From Isoetes taiwanensis (lineage: Eukaryota; Streptophyta; Lycopodiopsida; Isoetales; Isoetaceae): a stretch of 64,000 nucleotides of DNA. The notes below the pieces were generated by a model that ran no database searches, had not been told where the DNA came from, and saw only the letters and a list, made by a program, of their open reading frames with translations. Of this stretch, positions 10,691 to 22,808 are shown piece by piece. The position numbers and the translations under genes were made by a program. Position 1 is the stretch's first letter. Each line of letters begins with the position of its first letter. The stretch lies in assembly GCA_021234155.1 (NCBI GenBank), contig JAJEKV010000058.1, forward strand, positions 7,996,992-8,060,991, read 5' to 3'.

Positions 10691-11830
10691 GGACTGATCC
10701 GATTTACCTCATCCTCCGGAATGCGCATGCCACCAAGCTTCTTGTACTTGTATAGTGGGCTGATTTGTTTACCCCATCCATGCTTGATGTCAAAATCAGC
10801 ATCTCTACTTGATCTAGATCAATACCTTGCTGAAATAAAGTGTCATCAATGGGTCTTTGAATGGACTCCTCCTTCATGTTTACAAGAGTCTCTTGTAACT
10901 CACCTTCACCAATACTTTCAAGTCTTTGGATATACTTATTCGCAACTTGCTGCTTGTAAATGACATATTTCTGAAATTTGGGTACCTTTTAACCACTTGT
11001 ACAAAGTCTTATCTTCCCTGTCACACCACTTCCAAGACATGAAAACAACTAAGACCTTGCTGCCCCGACACCATAGCATTCTCTTTGCTGATTTCTAACT
11101 GCAAGGGCTGCTCAAAGAAGGATTGCAAAGAAAGGTACCTTTTGCTGATTTCAGAGGATGATCTATAGTAACCTTGTGTTCTCCTTGAAAGATGTTCATT
11201 TCAAGGCTTCCTCCATGAAGTCTCAAATTTTGTACAAGCATCTAACCATGTACGACTCAAAGAACAAAGTATAAGTTTCAAAGATGCACACTCTCGAAAA
11301 TTTCAAAACCATGAAATCCAAGATTGATTCCACCTCATAAACCTTGCATAAAACATTTCTTACGACCCCATAGGCTGCACCTTCATTTGATTGAATGCTT
11401 TGAGCATCATAGTTGTCGGTTCCATCATTTTCAATCCAACTTGAAGCATTATATGATAAGGCATTACATTCACTCCGCTTCCGTATCTATGTTGGCATCT
11501 TTGATTAAATATCCATTGATACTCACATCACAAAGAAATGGCCCGGATCCTTGGATTGCCGGGCTGGTGGCTCCATTCTCCTCTTTTGTCGGGTATCATT
11601 TGATATGATTTGTTGGACTGAAATTTCTGATTTTGTTCTTCCCCCAACTCTTGCAACAAATTTGGAGAATAATGCATCAATTGCTCAAGAGTAAGTGTAA
11701 CTTTAGTGGCCAAAACTTGGCTGATCACATCATCGTCATTTTGAATGTTCTCATCCACCATAGGAGGCATCACTATGGGCTGATTTTCTTCTATAGACCT
11801 AGAAAACTGCTCTGTGGGCAAAGACATTGA
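10691..11830 (-). pseudogene. Protease and spacer region of gypsy 1
   Basis: A minus-strand frame at 11,827-11,528 is open without recognisable domains. Just downstream, near 11,475-11,440, the residues GSGVNVMPYH appear after a frameshift. They match the flap-proximal part of retrotransposon aspartic proteases (LLDGGSPLNVMPHH in gypsy 2 of this window). The catalytic Asp itself is not readable in the same frame. The remainder down to 10,690 has no clear frame. Confidence 0.55.
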
Positions 11831-12030
11831 ATTGCACCTTCTTAGGTGCTGACACCTTCAAAGCATGTTCCTTCAAAGCCTTTGGAAAAGAGGTCTTAGT
11901 CTTCTCTCGCAATTGGCACTACTCTTGGTTCTTAAACCACCTTTTGTGATCTTGTAACTGCATTTACTTCTCCAATCTCTTCTTCTTGCTGAAATGGGTC
12001 ATGCTCCCACCTCAACAAATCCACAATTTA

Positions 12031-13447
12031 CTACTGATTTTGCCTTCTCTTGCTTCTTAAGCTCCTCAATAAGAGCCTTAACTTGAGGATTTTCAATGTA
12101 CTTTGCATCTTGAATGCAACATCATTATTAGGAAGAGGTACCGATTCAAACACTTGCTGCTTTGGTGGATACTTGTTGGTTGCCCATTCTGGTTTCCCAT
12201 GGATTTTCCAACAAGTAGTCTCATCATGCTTGAATTTATCACATAACTTGCAATATAAATGAGCCTTACTTGGATACCATCCCTGTTTTGGCTGCACCAT
12301 TGGTGTGGAACCCATTGGAACTTGTTGGGCAATTGGAGCTTGTGGCATCATTGGAACTTGTGGTATGATAGGTGCTGCTTGCATTGGTTGAATAGGAATA
12401 GATGGTGCTTGTTGCATAACAGCAAATACCGGATTGGCCCTCTCAAAGAATCTCTTCTCCCTACATTCTTGATCAGTATGGCCCTTGATTTGGCATCTTG
12501 AACAGAATTTCAGCAATCTACATGTAGTATCAGAATGCCCAATAGACCCACAATACTCACAAGTAATAAACTGAACCTCCCTTGGCTTCTCACCAATTGT
12601 AAGCTTAGAAATCTTGGCTGCAATATCCTCTATTTTATGCTCTGGAGCAGCAACTTCATGAATGTATCCGAGCTTATCTTCAGCCTTGAGAGCATACTTT
12701 TGTGCTTCTAACAATGTTGTAGGTTGTTTAGCCTTCACCTTATGAGCAATAGCTCGTTTCAGCCCCTTCACATACCATTGGATATCCATTTCATCATCCC
12801 TTGCAATCTTCCAATGAACTACGGCTTTGAGAACCGCAATATACCTCTGATTATACTCTCTAATTGATTCATCTTCCTTTTGTGTGAAATTGGTCCACCT
12901 TTCCATAGTCTTATCCTTACCATGAACTTCTTGATAATTAGCAATGAAAGCTTCCTTTAATTCCTCGATATGTCATGGTATCCGGCTGAGTTTGTGCCCA
13001 TTCCTCCACTTTGAATCTTGCAAAGAACTATGAAACCAAAGCAAGTAATCACAGACGGTAACTTACATTCGGCAATACCTCTCAAACTTCACAATATGCT
13101 TCAAAGGATCCCGATCCACCAGATCATCAAACTTTGGAATCCCCATTGTCTGAAAACCCCATACCATAGGTGGTATTACAGCCATCTCTGCCTCTTCTTG
13201 GGTTTCTTGAAATTGGAAAAACGAAATTGAATCTCCCTTCAATTTGAAAAAACGAAATTGGATTACCTTCTAGATCGGTAAATGGAATCAAAACCTCCTG
13301 GATCTGAGAATTAGATTCCAGATCTGCTCCCAAATCTGAAAACGAAATTGATTCTTGATGCAATTTTGAGCCCAAAGATTGATTCACCGGTCCCCTTCTT
13401 GTTACGATAGAGCTTGGTGGTATATCCTTCCTACTTCTCTTGGGCAT
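12031..13447 (-). pseudogene. Gag of gypsy 1
   Basis: Gag forms the virus-like particle that packages element RNA. The N-terminal region starts near MPKRSRKDIPPSSIVTRRGP (13,447), and the capsid-like part includes MERWTNFTQKEDESIREYNQ and RYIAVLKAVVHWKIARDDEM. Two CCHC-type knuckles follow, CEYCGSIGHSDTTC and CSRCQIKGHTDQEC. A third Cys/His cluster, YCKLCDKFKHDETTC, follows a Pro/Gln/Met-rich linker. The frame is broken between 13,127 and 12,906. Confidence 0.88.
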
Positions 13448-13637
13448 AAAACTATGCCCCCTTTGTCAAATTCTACCCCACAAATCAATTACGGCAAAAT
13501 CCCCTTCACCCAAGAAATTGCTCCTTCCTCAATGGTGCCGTTCTTTACCGACGATCACCAATACCAATGGTAACAACTCCTTTTTCAATGGAAATTCTTG
13601 CCGATCAATAATCTGTCGAGCACCGTGGTCGCCAAAT

Positions 13638-14482
13638 TGTTAGAGCCTGAACTCTAACCTTGCAAGAAGGATGGAAAACCCAACAATCCAAGCTCAATCT
13701 ATCAAAACAAGGCAATGCACAACACAAAGAATCATCATCTCCATAGCTAGATCAATCAAAATCCTCTCTCTCCATACACCGTCTCTCTCTCTGTTCTTCT
13801 CCCTCTGCTCAGATAATACTCTGATCATAATGGCCCCACAATGCATACGTGCAAATATCCTGCACGCGTGCATGCGCGTATATCACTCTATATACGGTAT
13901 ATGATGAGTGTGGTGAGTGGTGACGAGTGTGGTGAATGGTGACTAGGGTTGGCCTTAAGGGGCTATTTATAGCCAAATGGCTATATTTTGAATATTTTCG
14001 AAAATGAGATACTAAAGCTGAATAGGTTACTATTGAAAATAAATTATATTCTTTCGCCAAAGTTTTACCATTTCGTCCGCCCGCCTTTCTTAAATTAGCC
14101 ATGCATTCTTAAGCTCAGATCTAGAGTTTCGCCTCCAGTTCCATGGATCTAAGTGTTTAGGATCATAGATTATCCCCTTAACAACATTGTAGATCAAGTA
14201 ATTGTTTGCTAGCTCTAGTGGACCATAGATACTCAAATTTTGCTAAACATAATAGGCTTCCTTAATCTCGTAAGTTGTATGTGAATTGACATCTAATTTA
14301 TTTATTCCAATTACCACATTAACGTTGGCAAGGTTCCCCAGGAGTTTCTATGAAACAGTTCAAGTCGCAAAAAGTAATCGCCTACAAAATTAATATAGAA
14401 AGCTTATGATTCGCCTCACCTTCTAAATCACGCCTATGCAGATATGGCCTTAAGGGCAACCCTGATGGTGACGACCCCAACA
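13638..14482 (-). repeat. 5' LTR of gypsy 1 (845 bp, full length)
   Basis: On the element strand it starts TGTTGGGGTC and ends GGCTCTAACA. It is the longer of the two LTRs. The motif TTTGGCGACCACGGTGCTCG follows immediately inside (13,636 downward) and is a plausible tRNA primer-binding site. Confidence 0.88.
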
Positions 14483-15103
14483 ACCAAAAGATCCATCATC
14501 TCCACCACCAGGTATGTCTCTCTCATTAGTCTGTCCGTGCTTTAAATCTTCCATGACTTCAAACCATGGCCAACTCGAAGGTTCAGCTCCAGTCCTGTTT
14601 GAAGCTTCTTTTTCATCCCTAAATTTAATCTGCAATTTATCCCATTTGTTTCTCAATTGCCTTAAATCTTCTAAGCCCTCTACTGAATGTCGAAGTTTTA
14701 TCATGATCTCTCTCCACTGACTGGCAGACAGATTAATGTTTCCATTATTATGCACTTTATATTCTTTCATCAAGGAAAGCATTGCGCCAATTGCATTATC
14801 AGACCAATCAACAGGACGCTTTCTTTTCTTGCTTTGAATGGCATCAGCATCACTTCCATGAACAATCAAGGCCAAAGAATTATCAGGGGGCATCGATTCA
14901 CCAGGATTTGGAACCACTGCCTTTTTTTGCTTCCTCAGATTGCAATCCTTTGCACCTTCAGGCTGAGAGCTGATCTGCAATGCATCACATTCAGGAATTT
15001 GACCAGTCATCTTCTTCGGCCTCTTAGAAGGCAATTTCTCAGTTCTAGGGGGTACAAAGGGTTTCGCGGTTGCTGGAAGAGCAGATCTAGAAGCTCTAGT
15101 CAT
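14483..15103 (-). pseudogene. 5' part of a trihelix (Myb/SANT-like) transcription factor gene, disrupted
   Basis: Trihelix proteins bind GT-type promoter elements in the nucleus. The frame begins MTRASRSALPATAKPFVPPR at 15,103. A basic patch SKKRKRPVDW (a likely nuclear signal) precedes the domain, which contains three tryptophan-bearing helices: DWSDNAIGAMLSLMKEYKVH, LSASQWREIMIKLRHSVEGL and LRNKWDKLQIKFRDEKEASN, then SSWPWFEVMEDL. The frame then meets the LTR of gypsy 1 at 14,482 directly after GGGDDGSFG; the rest of the gene lies at 6,382-6,588. It could instead be a Myb-like protein of a Harbinger-type transposon, but no partner transposase is seen nearby. The upstream region is intact to about 15,640. 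Confidence 0.8.
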
Positions 15104-15640
15104 GATTTAGAGTCTGTTGTAACAGAATTTGACAGTAAATTACTTCTTGAACACAATTTAAATCAGAAATTTTCAAGAAGGATTCCAAACCTGAGACCCG
15201 AAATCTTAATGCAAATGCTTGAGGAATTTGGATTGCAAGGCCGATCTCAACACCCTAATGCGGAATTGGAGCAGGAGGTGCGCGGGCAAATCAAAGAACA
15301 GGGGATCATTTCTTGAAGGGGTCGGAATTGGTGACTCAATTTCCGAGAGAGTTTTCGAGCGCCAAAACTCAAAAACCGGCCGTTATGCCCCTAACCATAA
15401 AACAGGCGAGGGGGTTAATGGGAACGCCCCTAACAATAGTTAGGGGCGTTTTGTCCCTCAAAGGGAGAGCCAAATTTTTTATTCTCCCTTCATCTCTCGC
15501 CATCTCCCATCTCTCCCCATCTCTCAAATTGTCTCTCAACCCCCATGTGACCAACGCATCTCCCTCTCTCTCTCCCTCCCTCCCTCCCTCCCTCCCTCCC
15601 TCCCTCTCCCCCCCTCCCTCCCTCCCTCTCCCTCCTTTTT
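15104..15640 (-). promoter_or_regulatory. Upstream region of the trihelix gene with a pyrimidine tract
   Basis: This stretch lies between the start codon at 15,103 and the LINE at 15,641. It contains the tandem pair CCCCTAACNATAAAACAGG-like words around 15,390-15,440 and a CCCT/CCCTC tract at about 15,560-15,645. No TATA box stands out. The assignment as promoter is positional. Confidence 0.35.
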
Positions 15641-17410
15641 GCAACTATTGTGGAACATAAAATAAGTGGTTGGGCAGAGGCACATGATGTACGTGCTAAA
15701 GGGCAAGGGCAAGCAGGCTTTAGACCAAAAAAATCCACAATAGATCATCTAGTAAAATTTAGAGCTATTATGGATTCAGTGAAAGGGACACGAAAACCAT
15801 TATTTGCAGGCTTTGTTGATGATCTGGTGAGTAGGGACCATTTATGGAAAAGTATGGAGAAAATCAAGGTGCCTAGTCATTTCAGAGATGCGGTAAAACT
15901 GTTATATGAGAAAGTGCTGGTGCAGCTGTCCTTCCCATACAAAGATGAATGCGGTGAACAGGTGGAAAGTAACATGGGAGTTAAGCAAGGTTGCCCCCTA
16001 TCCCCTACGATGTTTGGCATTTTTATTGATGATCTAGAAAGGTGGATAGGTACACTTGAGGGAGATGGCACACGTCTCGCAGGATATGCTATATGTATAC
16101 TTCTATATGGTGATGATATTGTTTTGCTTGCGCGCAGCAAGGATGGGATGCAGAAACATTTAGATATTTTGGCATCTTTTTGCAAGGCAACAGGGATGCA
16201 GGTAAACCTAAATAAGACCAAAATTGTGCTCTTTGGTACTACGCTAGATCATAAATTTGCATTTACATATCGCGGGGATACGGTTGAAATAACACAAACG
16301 TACAAATATTTGGGGGTGATCGTGGATAAGAATTTCAGATGGAATCAAACAGTAGAACAACTGGTAAATGGAGGGTTAAAGGCCCTATTTGCCATGCAGA
16401 AGAAATGTGTGAAGGCCGAGATCTGGAGGTTTGAACTAAAGAAGATGCTCTTTAAAGTTCTTGTACATGCAGTGTTGCTTTATGGATGCGAGGTGTGGGG
16501 GCCAGGATTATCTCTGGAGTTATGGCAAAAGATTGAGAAGATACAAAAAAAATTCCTATGTACGTGGAGTTCGGTCAAATTGCAAACCCCTTATAAGATG
16601 ATGCTAGCTGAATGTGGGATGATGCCCTTAGAGTGTGAAGCTCTCACACGGTACCCTGGATACCTGAGTAAATTAGGTGTCCTAGAAGAAGACAGTTACC
16701 CAAGATTGGCTATGAAGGAAACATTTGAGAAAGGATGGTATGCGGAAGGGCAGAATTGGATGCACAAATGGGGTCTCAGGATAGAAGAACTTGCAACCAA
16801 TAAAAATAGAATACATGAACAAAAGGAGACAGTTCAGAAAGAGTTCGGCATAGCCCCTCGAGTGAAAATGCTTCACTACCGGGAGAAGATGAATCCCACA
16901 TTGCAAGAAATGAGATACCTAAATGAGAACATCTCTTTGAAAAAAAGATACGCCATATGCAGGATGCGACTAAGTGCACATCACTTGGGGATTGAGGTAG
17001 GGAGATGGTATAATATTCCGCGAGAATATAGGACATGTAGTATGTGTGGGTCAGATGAGGTAGAGGATGAAGAGCATGCAATCATATATTGCCCAGCGTA
17101 CCAGACCTTGAGGGTTGCACATGGCGCGTGTGAGCAGCTTGCACCAGTTTTTTAACCTACCAGCTACTATAGCCGGAAGCTTCTTGATTGACATGATGCA
17201 ACTAAGGGAGGCAGGGACTAAAGCTATCAAGAGCTACTTGACAGATGAGGAAGGAGAGGGGAGCAGTGAGGATCCCCATGAGGGGGTCTCAGATGAGGAT
17301 TGACTAAAATGACATTGTATATAACTGTCTTATAGACCTGATGGTCTCACAAAGACGCAATAATACGCTACGCTACGCTACGCTTCACTTCACTTCACTT
17401 CACTTCTCTT
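15641..17410 (+). mobile_element. LINE (non-LTR retrotransposon), 5'-truncated, with simple-repeat tail
   Basis: A 501-codon open frame (15,650-17,155) encodes the reverse transcriptase. It contains QAGFRPKKSTIDHL, GVKQGCPLSPTMFGIFIDDL, the active site LLYGDDIVLLA, LNKTKIVLFG and YKYLGVIVDKNFRW. A C-terminal Cys/His cluster CSMCGSDEVEDEEHAIIYCP is the zinc-binding zf-RVT type. The endonuclease and the first reverse-transcriptase motifs are missing, as expected for 5' truncation. After the frame the element ends in (TACGC)n and (TTCAC)n short repeats near 17,365-17,408 instead of poly(A). The frame has no internal stop, so the insertion may be fairly young. It lies in the upstream region of the trihelix gene. 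Confidence 0.9.
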
Positions 17411-17447
17411 GCATTCTAGTTTTCTATAAGCATGAGGGGTAGAGGGA

Positions 17448-19599
17448 TGTTGAGGATATTCCTGGCAATCCCTCAACCTCAATGGTGTAGAACCTCCAGG
17501 GTGCTATATGCAACCAATGCGGAGAGAATACCGCAGGTGAAATTGCTCAAACAACCAAGACAGGTTTAGTTTCCCAAAACGAAAAAGAGTCATCCACAAA
17601 AAAACACTTCTCTCATATGGTTCTTTGGGCTTTTCTCCATGCAATCAATTTCATTGGACACTAGACAGGATGCTAGATTTGCCTATAAAAGTCTGCTGGG
17701 AAATCTTTAGGGTAGCTATGGGCATTTGATCACAATGACTGAGTCAATTTTGGGTCAATATCCCAACCCGAGAGCTACTTTTTGCAAGTATATGAGCAGA
17801 ATGTCTTTTCAAGTTTTGTCAATTGGAATACTCTCTGATGGCTCTGCAAGCTAGGTGCATAAACTTCTTTTTTTGAGATCTGGTCTTTCCCTTTTTGTTA
17901 TGAAGATTTTTAGTAAGAAATTGCAACTTCAAATTCTGAGACAAGCAAATGGATTTTTCCTAAGAAAAACACAACACCACAATGTTTTATTTTTCTGTTA
18001 ATGTTTAATTCTCGAGACACACTTTTACTTATGGGCTAATTAATCGAATTGAGATCTTTGATTTGCTTCTAAGTTATGCTTTTAGTTATCAAATGAAGAC
18101 TATGCTTACCAAGTTCGAATTTTCTTTCATTGAAACATCACAGAATAGGAACATAAATTTCCAAGCTCATAGTCTTGGGCACAGGATCGAAAGTAATCAG
18201 ATGAAGGTACACATTCAAGTAGTTTGCATCAAATATTCAGGTATTTCATGCAAGGCAGGTCATTCTCCGCTCATATTCTGCAAATCCGTTCCGCATGCAG
18301 TCACAGAGGTCGAATCTTTCGCACAGAAGCCGGCCCTTGTTTCCGAATAATTTTCCCTTTTTATCTTCTCCTTTCCGGCATCTTCTTGGCATTTTGAGTT
18401 TGTTTGGCTCTATCTCATGCGTGCTATGGTGTTTCTTGGGGCACAAGGAGACAAAATGGAGGTTAAGGTTCGTGATTAATAGGCCAGATCTCTCAGAGAG
18501 AACGGATCTTGGCCTGACCCTTTTAGGTCAGAGGGCTTTTACTGAAGAACAATATCCCACAGGCGTTCGAAGAAAAATAATGCTTGTATGGCGTGGCGCG
18601 CTGTGATTGGGCAAGGTAATGCTAAGGTAAAGGGGTGCATAAGAAAATATCGTGTTTGCAATTTCCAAATGTTGGGCGCACTTCCCTAGGAGCCAAATTT
18701 TAGGGCAACAACATGATCTACTAGGGAATCTTTTTGTTCTGCATGGAATCTCTTAGATGCTCCAACCTATGGGAGACTTTCTTAGGAAAAGATTTGCTTG
18801 CACATATTTTTCTTTTCGAATGGCATGAACTAGGAGTTTAGACATGGGGTGAGTATGGGGTACATGTGGGCAATCCAAGGATGATGTGGCATGTGGTGAC
18901 TTGGCAAAACTTTCCCCCTAGTCAAAAACTTTGTGAGATGAAAAAAAAAATGATGTGTGATGAGGTGGACAAATTTGGTGAGGTGGATGATGATGTGGCA
19001 TGGCAAGTTTATCAAATGTGAATTTGAGCAATGGTTTAAACCATGTTTTGAGCTTATTTTTGTCCATGCAATTTGACATTGAAGATGTAAGTTCTTTCTC
19101 ACTCTTTTTGACTTAGAGAGAGAATAAGCCACTTTGACTAATGGTAGGTCGATTTTGCATGGAATTTTTTGTGTTTCAAGCAAACGGAGGTTGTTTTGAG
19201 GATGTGTGAGAAGTTCTTGACTAGGGAAAGAGTTTTGAACCATGGTGGAATATGTATAGGGGTGGAGGCAAGTGAAATGAGGGAAGTGGAGGTGAAGAGT
19301 GCTCTCAACATGATTAATGCCCAAGAATTTGAACTTGAATAAACATCTTACTTCTCAAAGGGGTCTTCTTATCTTGTTATTGCCATTAAGCTTCCTTGAG
19401 TTGACCTTGCCTTCCTCCTTGTATGTTTTTGACCTTTTTCACCTTGAATCCTTTCTTGTGATGCTTCAAATGAAAGTCCTTGCTTGGTTCTTCAGCTCGA
19501 GCTCTTGAGTTGACTTGGTCCATGCACACATCTCATCAAATCATTAGCCATTGATATGAAATGCCATATGCTCTTCTATGCTGCCAAGTCATGGCAGCA
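17448..19599 (-). repeat. 3' LTR of gypsy 2
   Basis: It is nearly identical to 25,810-27,978. Differences are concentrated in the first 200 bp, often at CAG or CTG words. The LTR contains a GATGTGGCATG cluster near 18,880-19,000. Short open frames in it are not genes. Confidence 0.93.
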
Positions 19600-19731
19600 T
19601 CATGCTAAAAAAAGGAACAAACTGATTTTCCAGACTCTTACTCTTGACTTTGCTCTTCTATGCTGCCAAATCATGGCAGCATCATGCTAAAAAAGGAACA
19701 AACTGATTTTCCAGCCCCTTATTCTTGACAG
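19569..19731. repeat. 82-bp tandem duplication across the LTR/internal junction of gypsy 2
   Basis: TGCTCTTCTATGCTGCCAA begins at 19,569 and again at 19,651, and both units continue through CATGGCAGCATCATGCTAAA and GGAACAAACTGATTTTCCAG. The LTR end sequence is thus present twice. No polypurine tract is evident beside either. Confidence 0.88.
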
Positions 19732-19746
19732 CCCTTTTCCAAATAG

Positions 19747-20230
19747 GTTGCCTTGGATGGGAAGGTGATAGGCAGCCTGTGGGATCTTGGATGTGGATAA
19801 TGAATCAAGTTTTGTGGATGTGGCCAATTAATGAAGACTGATCATGAAATCTGCTGATGCACCTACATGACAATGGAGAAAGTTAAGCATGTTTGTGTCT
19901 TCAGCCAGTTGCCTTTGATGGGAAGGTGATTGGCAACTTTGGGAATCTGAATGATGCCACTGGGTGCAAGTTTAGGTGGAGATGGTCAACTAGTGAAGGA
20001 TGAAGATGGAATTGCTGATGCACCTGCATGACACTTGAAACAATATTAGGAATTTCTGTCTTCACAATCAAGTTGCTTTTTTATGAGAAGGTGATCAGCA
20101 ACTTTTATGGGGACCTGAGTGATGCAAAAGAGTGCAGATTTCCATGATAATGGTCAATTGGTGAAGGGTGACAATGGATTTGCTGATGCACCTGCATGGA
20201 AATCAGTTGCTTGTTGAATATGAACCTGTA
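19747..20230. repeat. ~162-bp tandem repeat, three diverged units
   Basis: Units start with GTTGCCTTGGATGGGAAGGTGA (19,747), a near match at 19,908 and a weaker one at 20,072; a partial fourth begins near 20,206. Each ends with GCTGATGCACCTGCATG. It lies in the 3' untranslated part of gypsy 2, between integrase and LTR. The segment 20,231-20,450 has no feature that I recognise. Confidence 0.8.
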
Positions 20231-20449
20231 TTCCTGGCTCTCACCTGAGAACTGAACTCAATTGTTTCTTCAACCTGCTTGCTAATTTATACTATCTGGT
20301 TAATAACTGAGCAATTTAATCATATTTTCAAAAGAGAAACAATACCAATCCTACTAAACACCTGAAACTTAATTAATCTAAGTTAACCTATATCTTGAGC
20401 ATGATATACATTTATTCAAAGAGAATTAAGGCAACATGCTGTTGCCAGT

Positions 20450-21533
20450 ACCTCTTCAGGTGCAGTATATTGATAGGGTTGAGCAATTCATGTCCATCTG
20501 CAAGAGATTTGAACCAATATGAGTCTTTTTCTGCAACTCCAATCACCTCATAAGGACCTTCCCATAGGTTCTCAAATTTGGCTGCAACTTTCTCTCTTGC
20601 CTTGTTCTATTTTAGCACCAACTCCCCAGTTCTCAAAATCCCTTGCAATTTGTGAGCTGCTTTGAATGCTGCCACATCTCTTGCTTTCTTCAGTTGCACT
20701 GCATTCTCAGCTTCATACCTATGTTCTTCTAACTGCATCAACTTTGCTAACCTGTCCCTATGAGCTTCTTCCATTTCCAAGTTAATCTTATATGCCGACC
20801 TTAGTGAGGGGAGCTCTAGTTCAATAGGTAAGATGGCTTCAATCCCATAGACTAGGCTAAAGGGTGTATGTTTAGTGGCGGCCTTTATGGTGGTTCTGTA
20901 TGCCCATAGTGCATCACATAGCTTCACATGCCAGTCTTTCTTTGATACTGCTATAGTTGTTTGCAGGATATACTTTAAGACCTTGTTGGTAGATTCAGGT
21001 TGGCCATTGCCTTGAGGGTAATAGGCAGAGCTTTTTGTGTGTTTCACTTTGAGGGTGTTTAGTAATGTGGCAATAACCTCATTCATAAATTGAGTACCCC
21101 TATCAGAGATGATTTTCAAAGGAATGCCAAACCTTGCACATATGTTCTCATGAAGAAATCTGGCAGCGGTTAGGGCATTTGCTTGCCTTAATGGGACAGC
21201 TTCAGCCCATTTGGTGAAGTAATCAGTAGCAACCAAGATAAACTCATGCTGAGCAGATGAAGGTGGGTCTATGGGTCCTATAAAGTCTAACCCCCAAACT
21301 TGGAAGGGTCCAGGGGATACTATAGTTGTAAGAGGTGCTGGTTGCAGAATTCTTTTACCAAAAATCTGGCACTTGTGACAACATTTGATAATATCATAGC
21401 AATCTTTAAATAAGGATGGCCAATAGTAACCTGACCTCAGAATTTTCTTAGCTGTTGTATCTGCTGCATAATGCCCTCCACACACTCCTTCATGACAAGC
21501 TTCAAGTACCAGTTTGGCTTCTTCCTTATCCAC
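20450..21533 (-). pseudogene. Integrase of gypsy 2
   Basis: The HHCC domain reads HEGVCGGHYAADTTAKKILR and CYDIIKCCHKCQIFGKR. The core carries the three acidic residues in GLDFIGPIDPPSSAQ, ISDRGTQFMNEV and YPQGNGQPESTNK. Next come YRTTIKAATKHTPFSLVYGI and a C-terminal region with the GPY-type motif FENLWEGPYEVIG near 20,570. One in-frame stop (TAG near 20,607) separates VLK from NKARE, and another (TGA) lies just before VDKEEAKLV. No chromodomain is visible. Apart from these stops the domain is well preserved. Confidence 0.92.
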
Positions 21534-22769
21534 TCATCTCATTAGCACTCCCTCTTTGTTAACCCTGCACAACACATCATTTATTAGTCTAAATTTACCA
21601 CATTTCTCTTTGAACCTTCTCAGTTGGCTGGAGTTCATGTCTGCTGGCACTTCTTTGGTCTCCAAGTATTTCCTGATGCCTCTTACCAATCCTGTTCTTC
21701 AGTGCTGCTCATGATTAGGCTACAGTTATTAACAGCCTCTGAGTCTTCTAATCCTTCCTGGTCTTCATGTTCAAAAAACATGTTAGGCAAATAGGCACTC
21801 GGGTCATTGACCAAACTTACCACTTTAATAGTGATATCATATGCTTGTACTCTGCATGCCCATCTACATATTTTGGCTTTAGTTTATTTTTTTTGCAAAA
21901 AGGAGAGCCATGGGATTTTGTTTCATAGAGACAACTAACTTGCTATTCTGGAAAACATGACCTTGCCTATCAATCAAAAATATCAGAGCTGCTGCATTCT
22001 TTTCAAGTCTGGAATATCTCGACTCTGTGTCAGACCATACTTTGCTTGCAAATGTTACTATCATCTCATCCTGGAGCAAAACTGCTCCTATAGCCCTATT
22101 GGTAACACTTATGTAAGCTTGGAATGGTTTCCTGGGATCAGGTGGTTTCAGTAGAGTAGATTCAGATATGGCTTGAATGATTTTTTCAAAGGCATGCTGG
22201 TGTTCTCCAGTCCATTGGACCTGGATATGCTTGCTCTCATGTTTGGAGAGCTTTCCTATTTTGGTCAGATTTGAGATAGGACTTGTGGTGTGAGAAAAGT
22301 GTGGTATGTACATCCTCAGAAAGCTTGTCATACCTAAAAAACTTTTTACCTGTTTGATAGTTTTGGGTGGTGTGAGTTTCTTCAAAGCATCCACCTTACT
22401 CTCTGCAACTTGTATCCCTAGTGTTGAGACTTCGTGCCCTAGCAGGTCTCCTTTTGAGCACATGAATAGACACTTCTTTGGATTAAGACTTACTCCTCCT
22501 TTTCTGCACGGAGAAAAAACCTTAGTGAGATAAGCAAAATGATCATTTAGCAAAGTACCTAAGCACAGATCATCCAGAAATACTCTGAACTGATCTGGGG
22601 GCATGTCTTTGAATATGGTATCCATAGCCCTTTGGAATGTAGCTGAGGCATTCATTAAACCAAATGGCATCCTCTTCATTGCATAGGTACCCCAAGGAGT
22701 GATGAAAGCTGTTTTTGCTTGATCTTCCTCTTTTATGCTGATTTGATTGGAGCCTGAAAATCCATCCAA
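21534..22769 (-). pseudogene. Reverse transcriptase palm and degenerate RNase H of gypsy 2
   Basis: The palm shows LDGFSGSNQISIKEEDQAKT, YAMKRMPFGLMNASATFQRA and the active site FRVFLDDLCL, with both aspartates present. The tether SFLGMTSFLRMYIPHFSHTT follows. The gypsy RNase H reads PFQAYISVTNRAIGAVLLQD, where the expected catalytic aspartate of a YxDAS-type motif is absent, so this domain looks inactive. That is typical when a second RNase H is present (see 22,809-23,720). The frame stops at 21,879; from there to 21,534 only a linker with scattered stops is seen. Confidence 0.88.
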
Positions 22770-22808
22770 GAATGAATAGATTTCCTTCCCTGCAACAGCA
22801 TGTAAAAC

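Larger units (their letters stand above)
6589..14482 (-). mobile_element. Ty3/gypsy LTR retrotransposon 1, coding on the minus strand
   Basis: Direct LTRs begin TGTTAGAGCC at 6,589 and 13,638 on the plus strand and end CCCCAACA at 6,902 and 14,482. The 5-bp target duplication ACCAA lies at 6,584-6,588 and 14,483-14,487. Between the LTRs on the minus strand come gag with zinc knuckles, a protease remnant, reverse transcriptase, RNase H and then integrase. Integrase downstream of RNase H places it in Ty3/gypsy rather than Ty1/copia. Several frameshifts, stops and an altered reverse-transcriptase active site show that it is inactive. It lies inside a trihelix gene. Confidence 0.92.

Noticed and set aside
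15369-15748. Arginine/glutamate/glycine-rich minus-strand ORFs
   Set aside because: They read through the CCCTC tract upstream of the LINE and have no other support.
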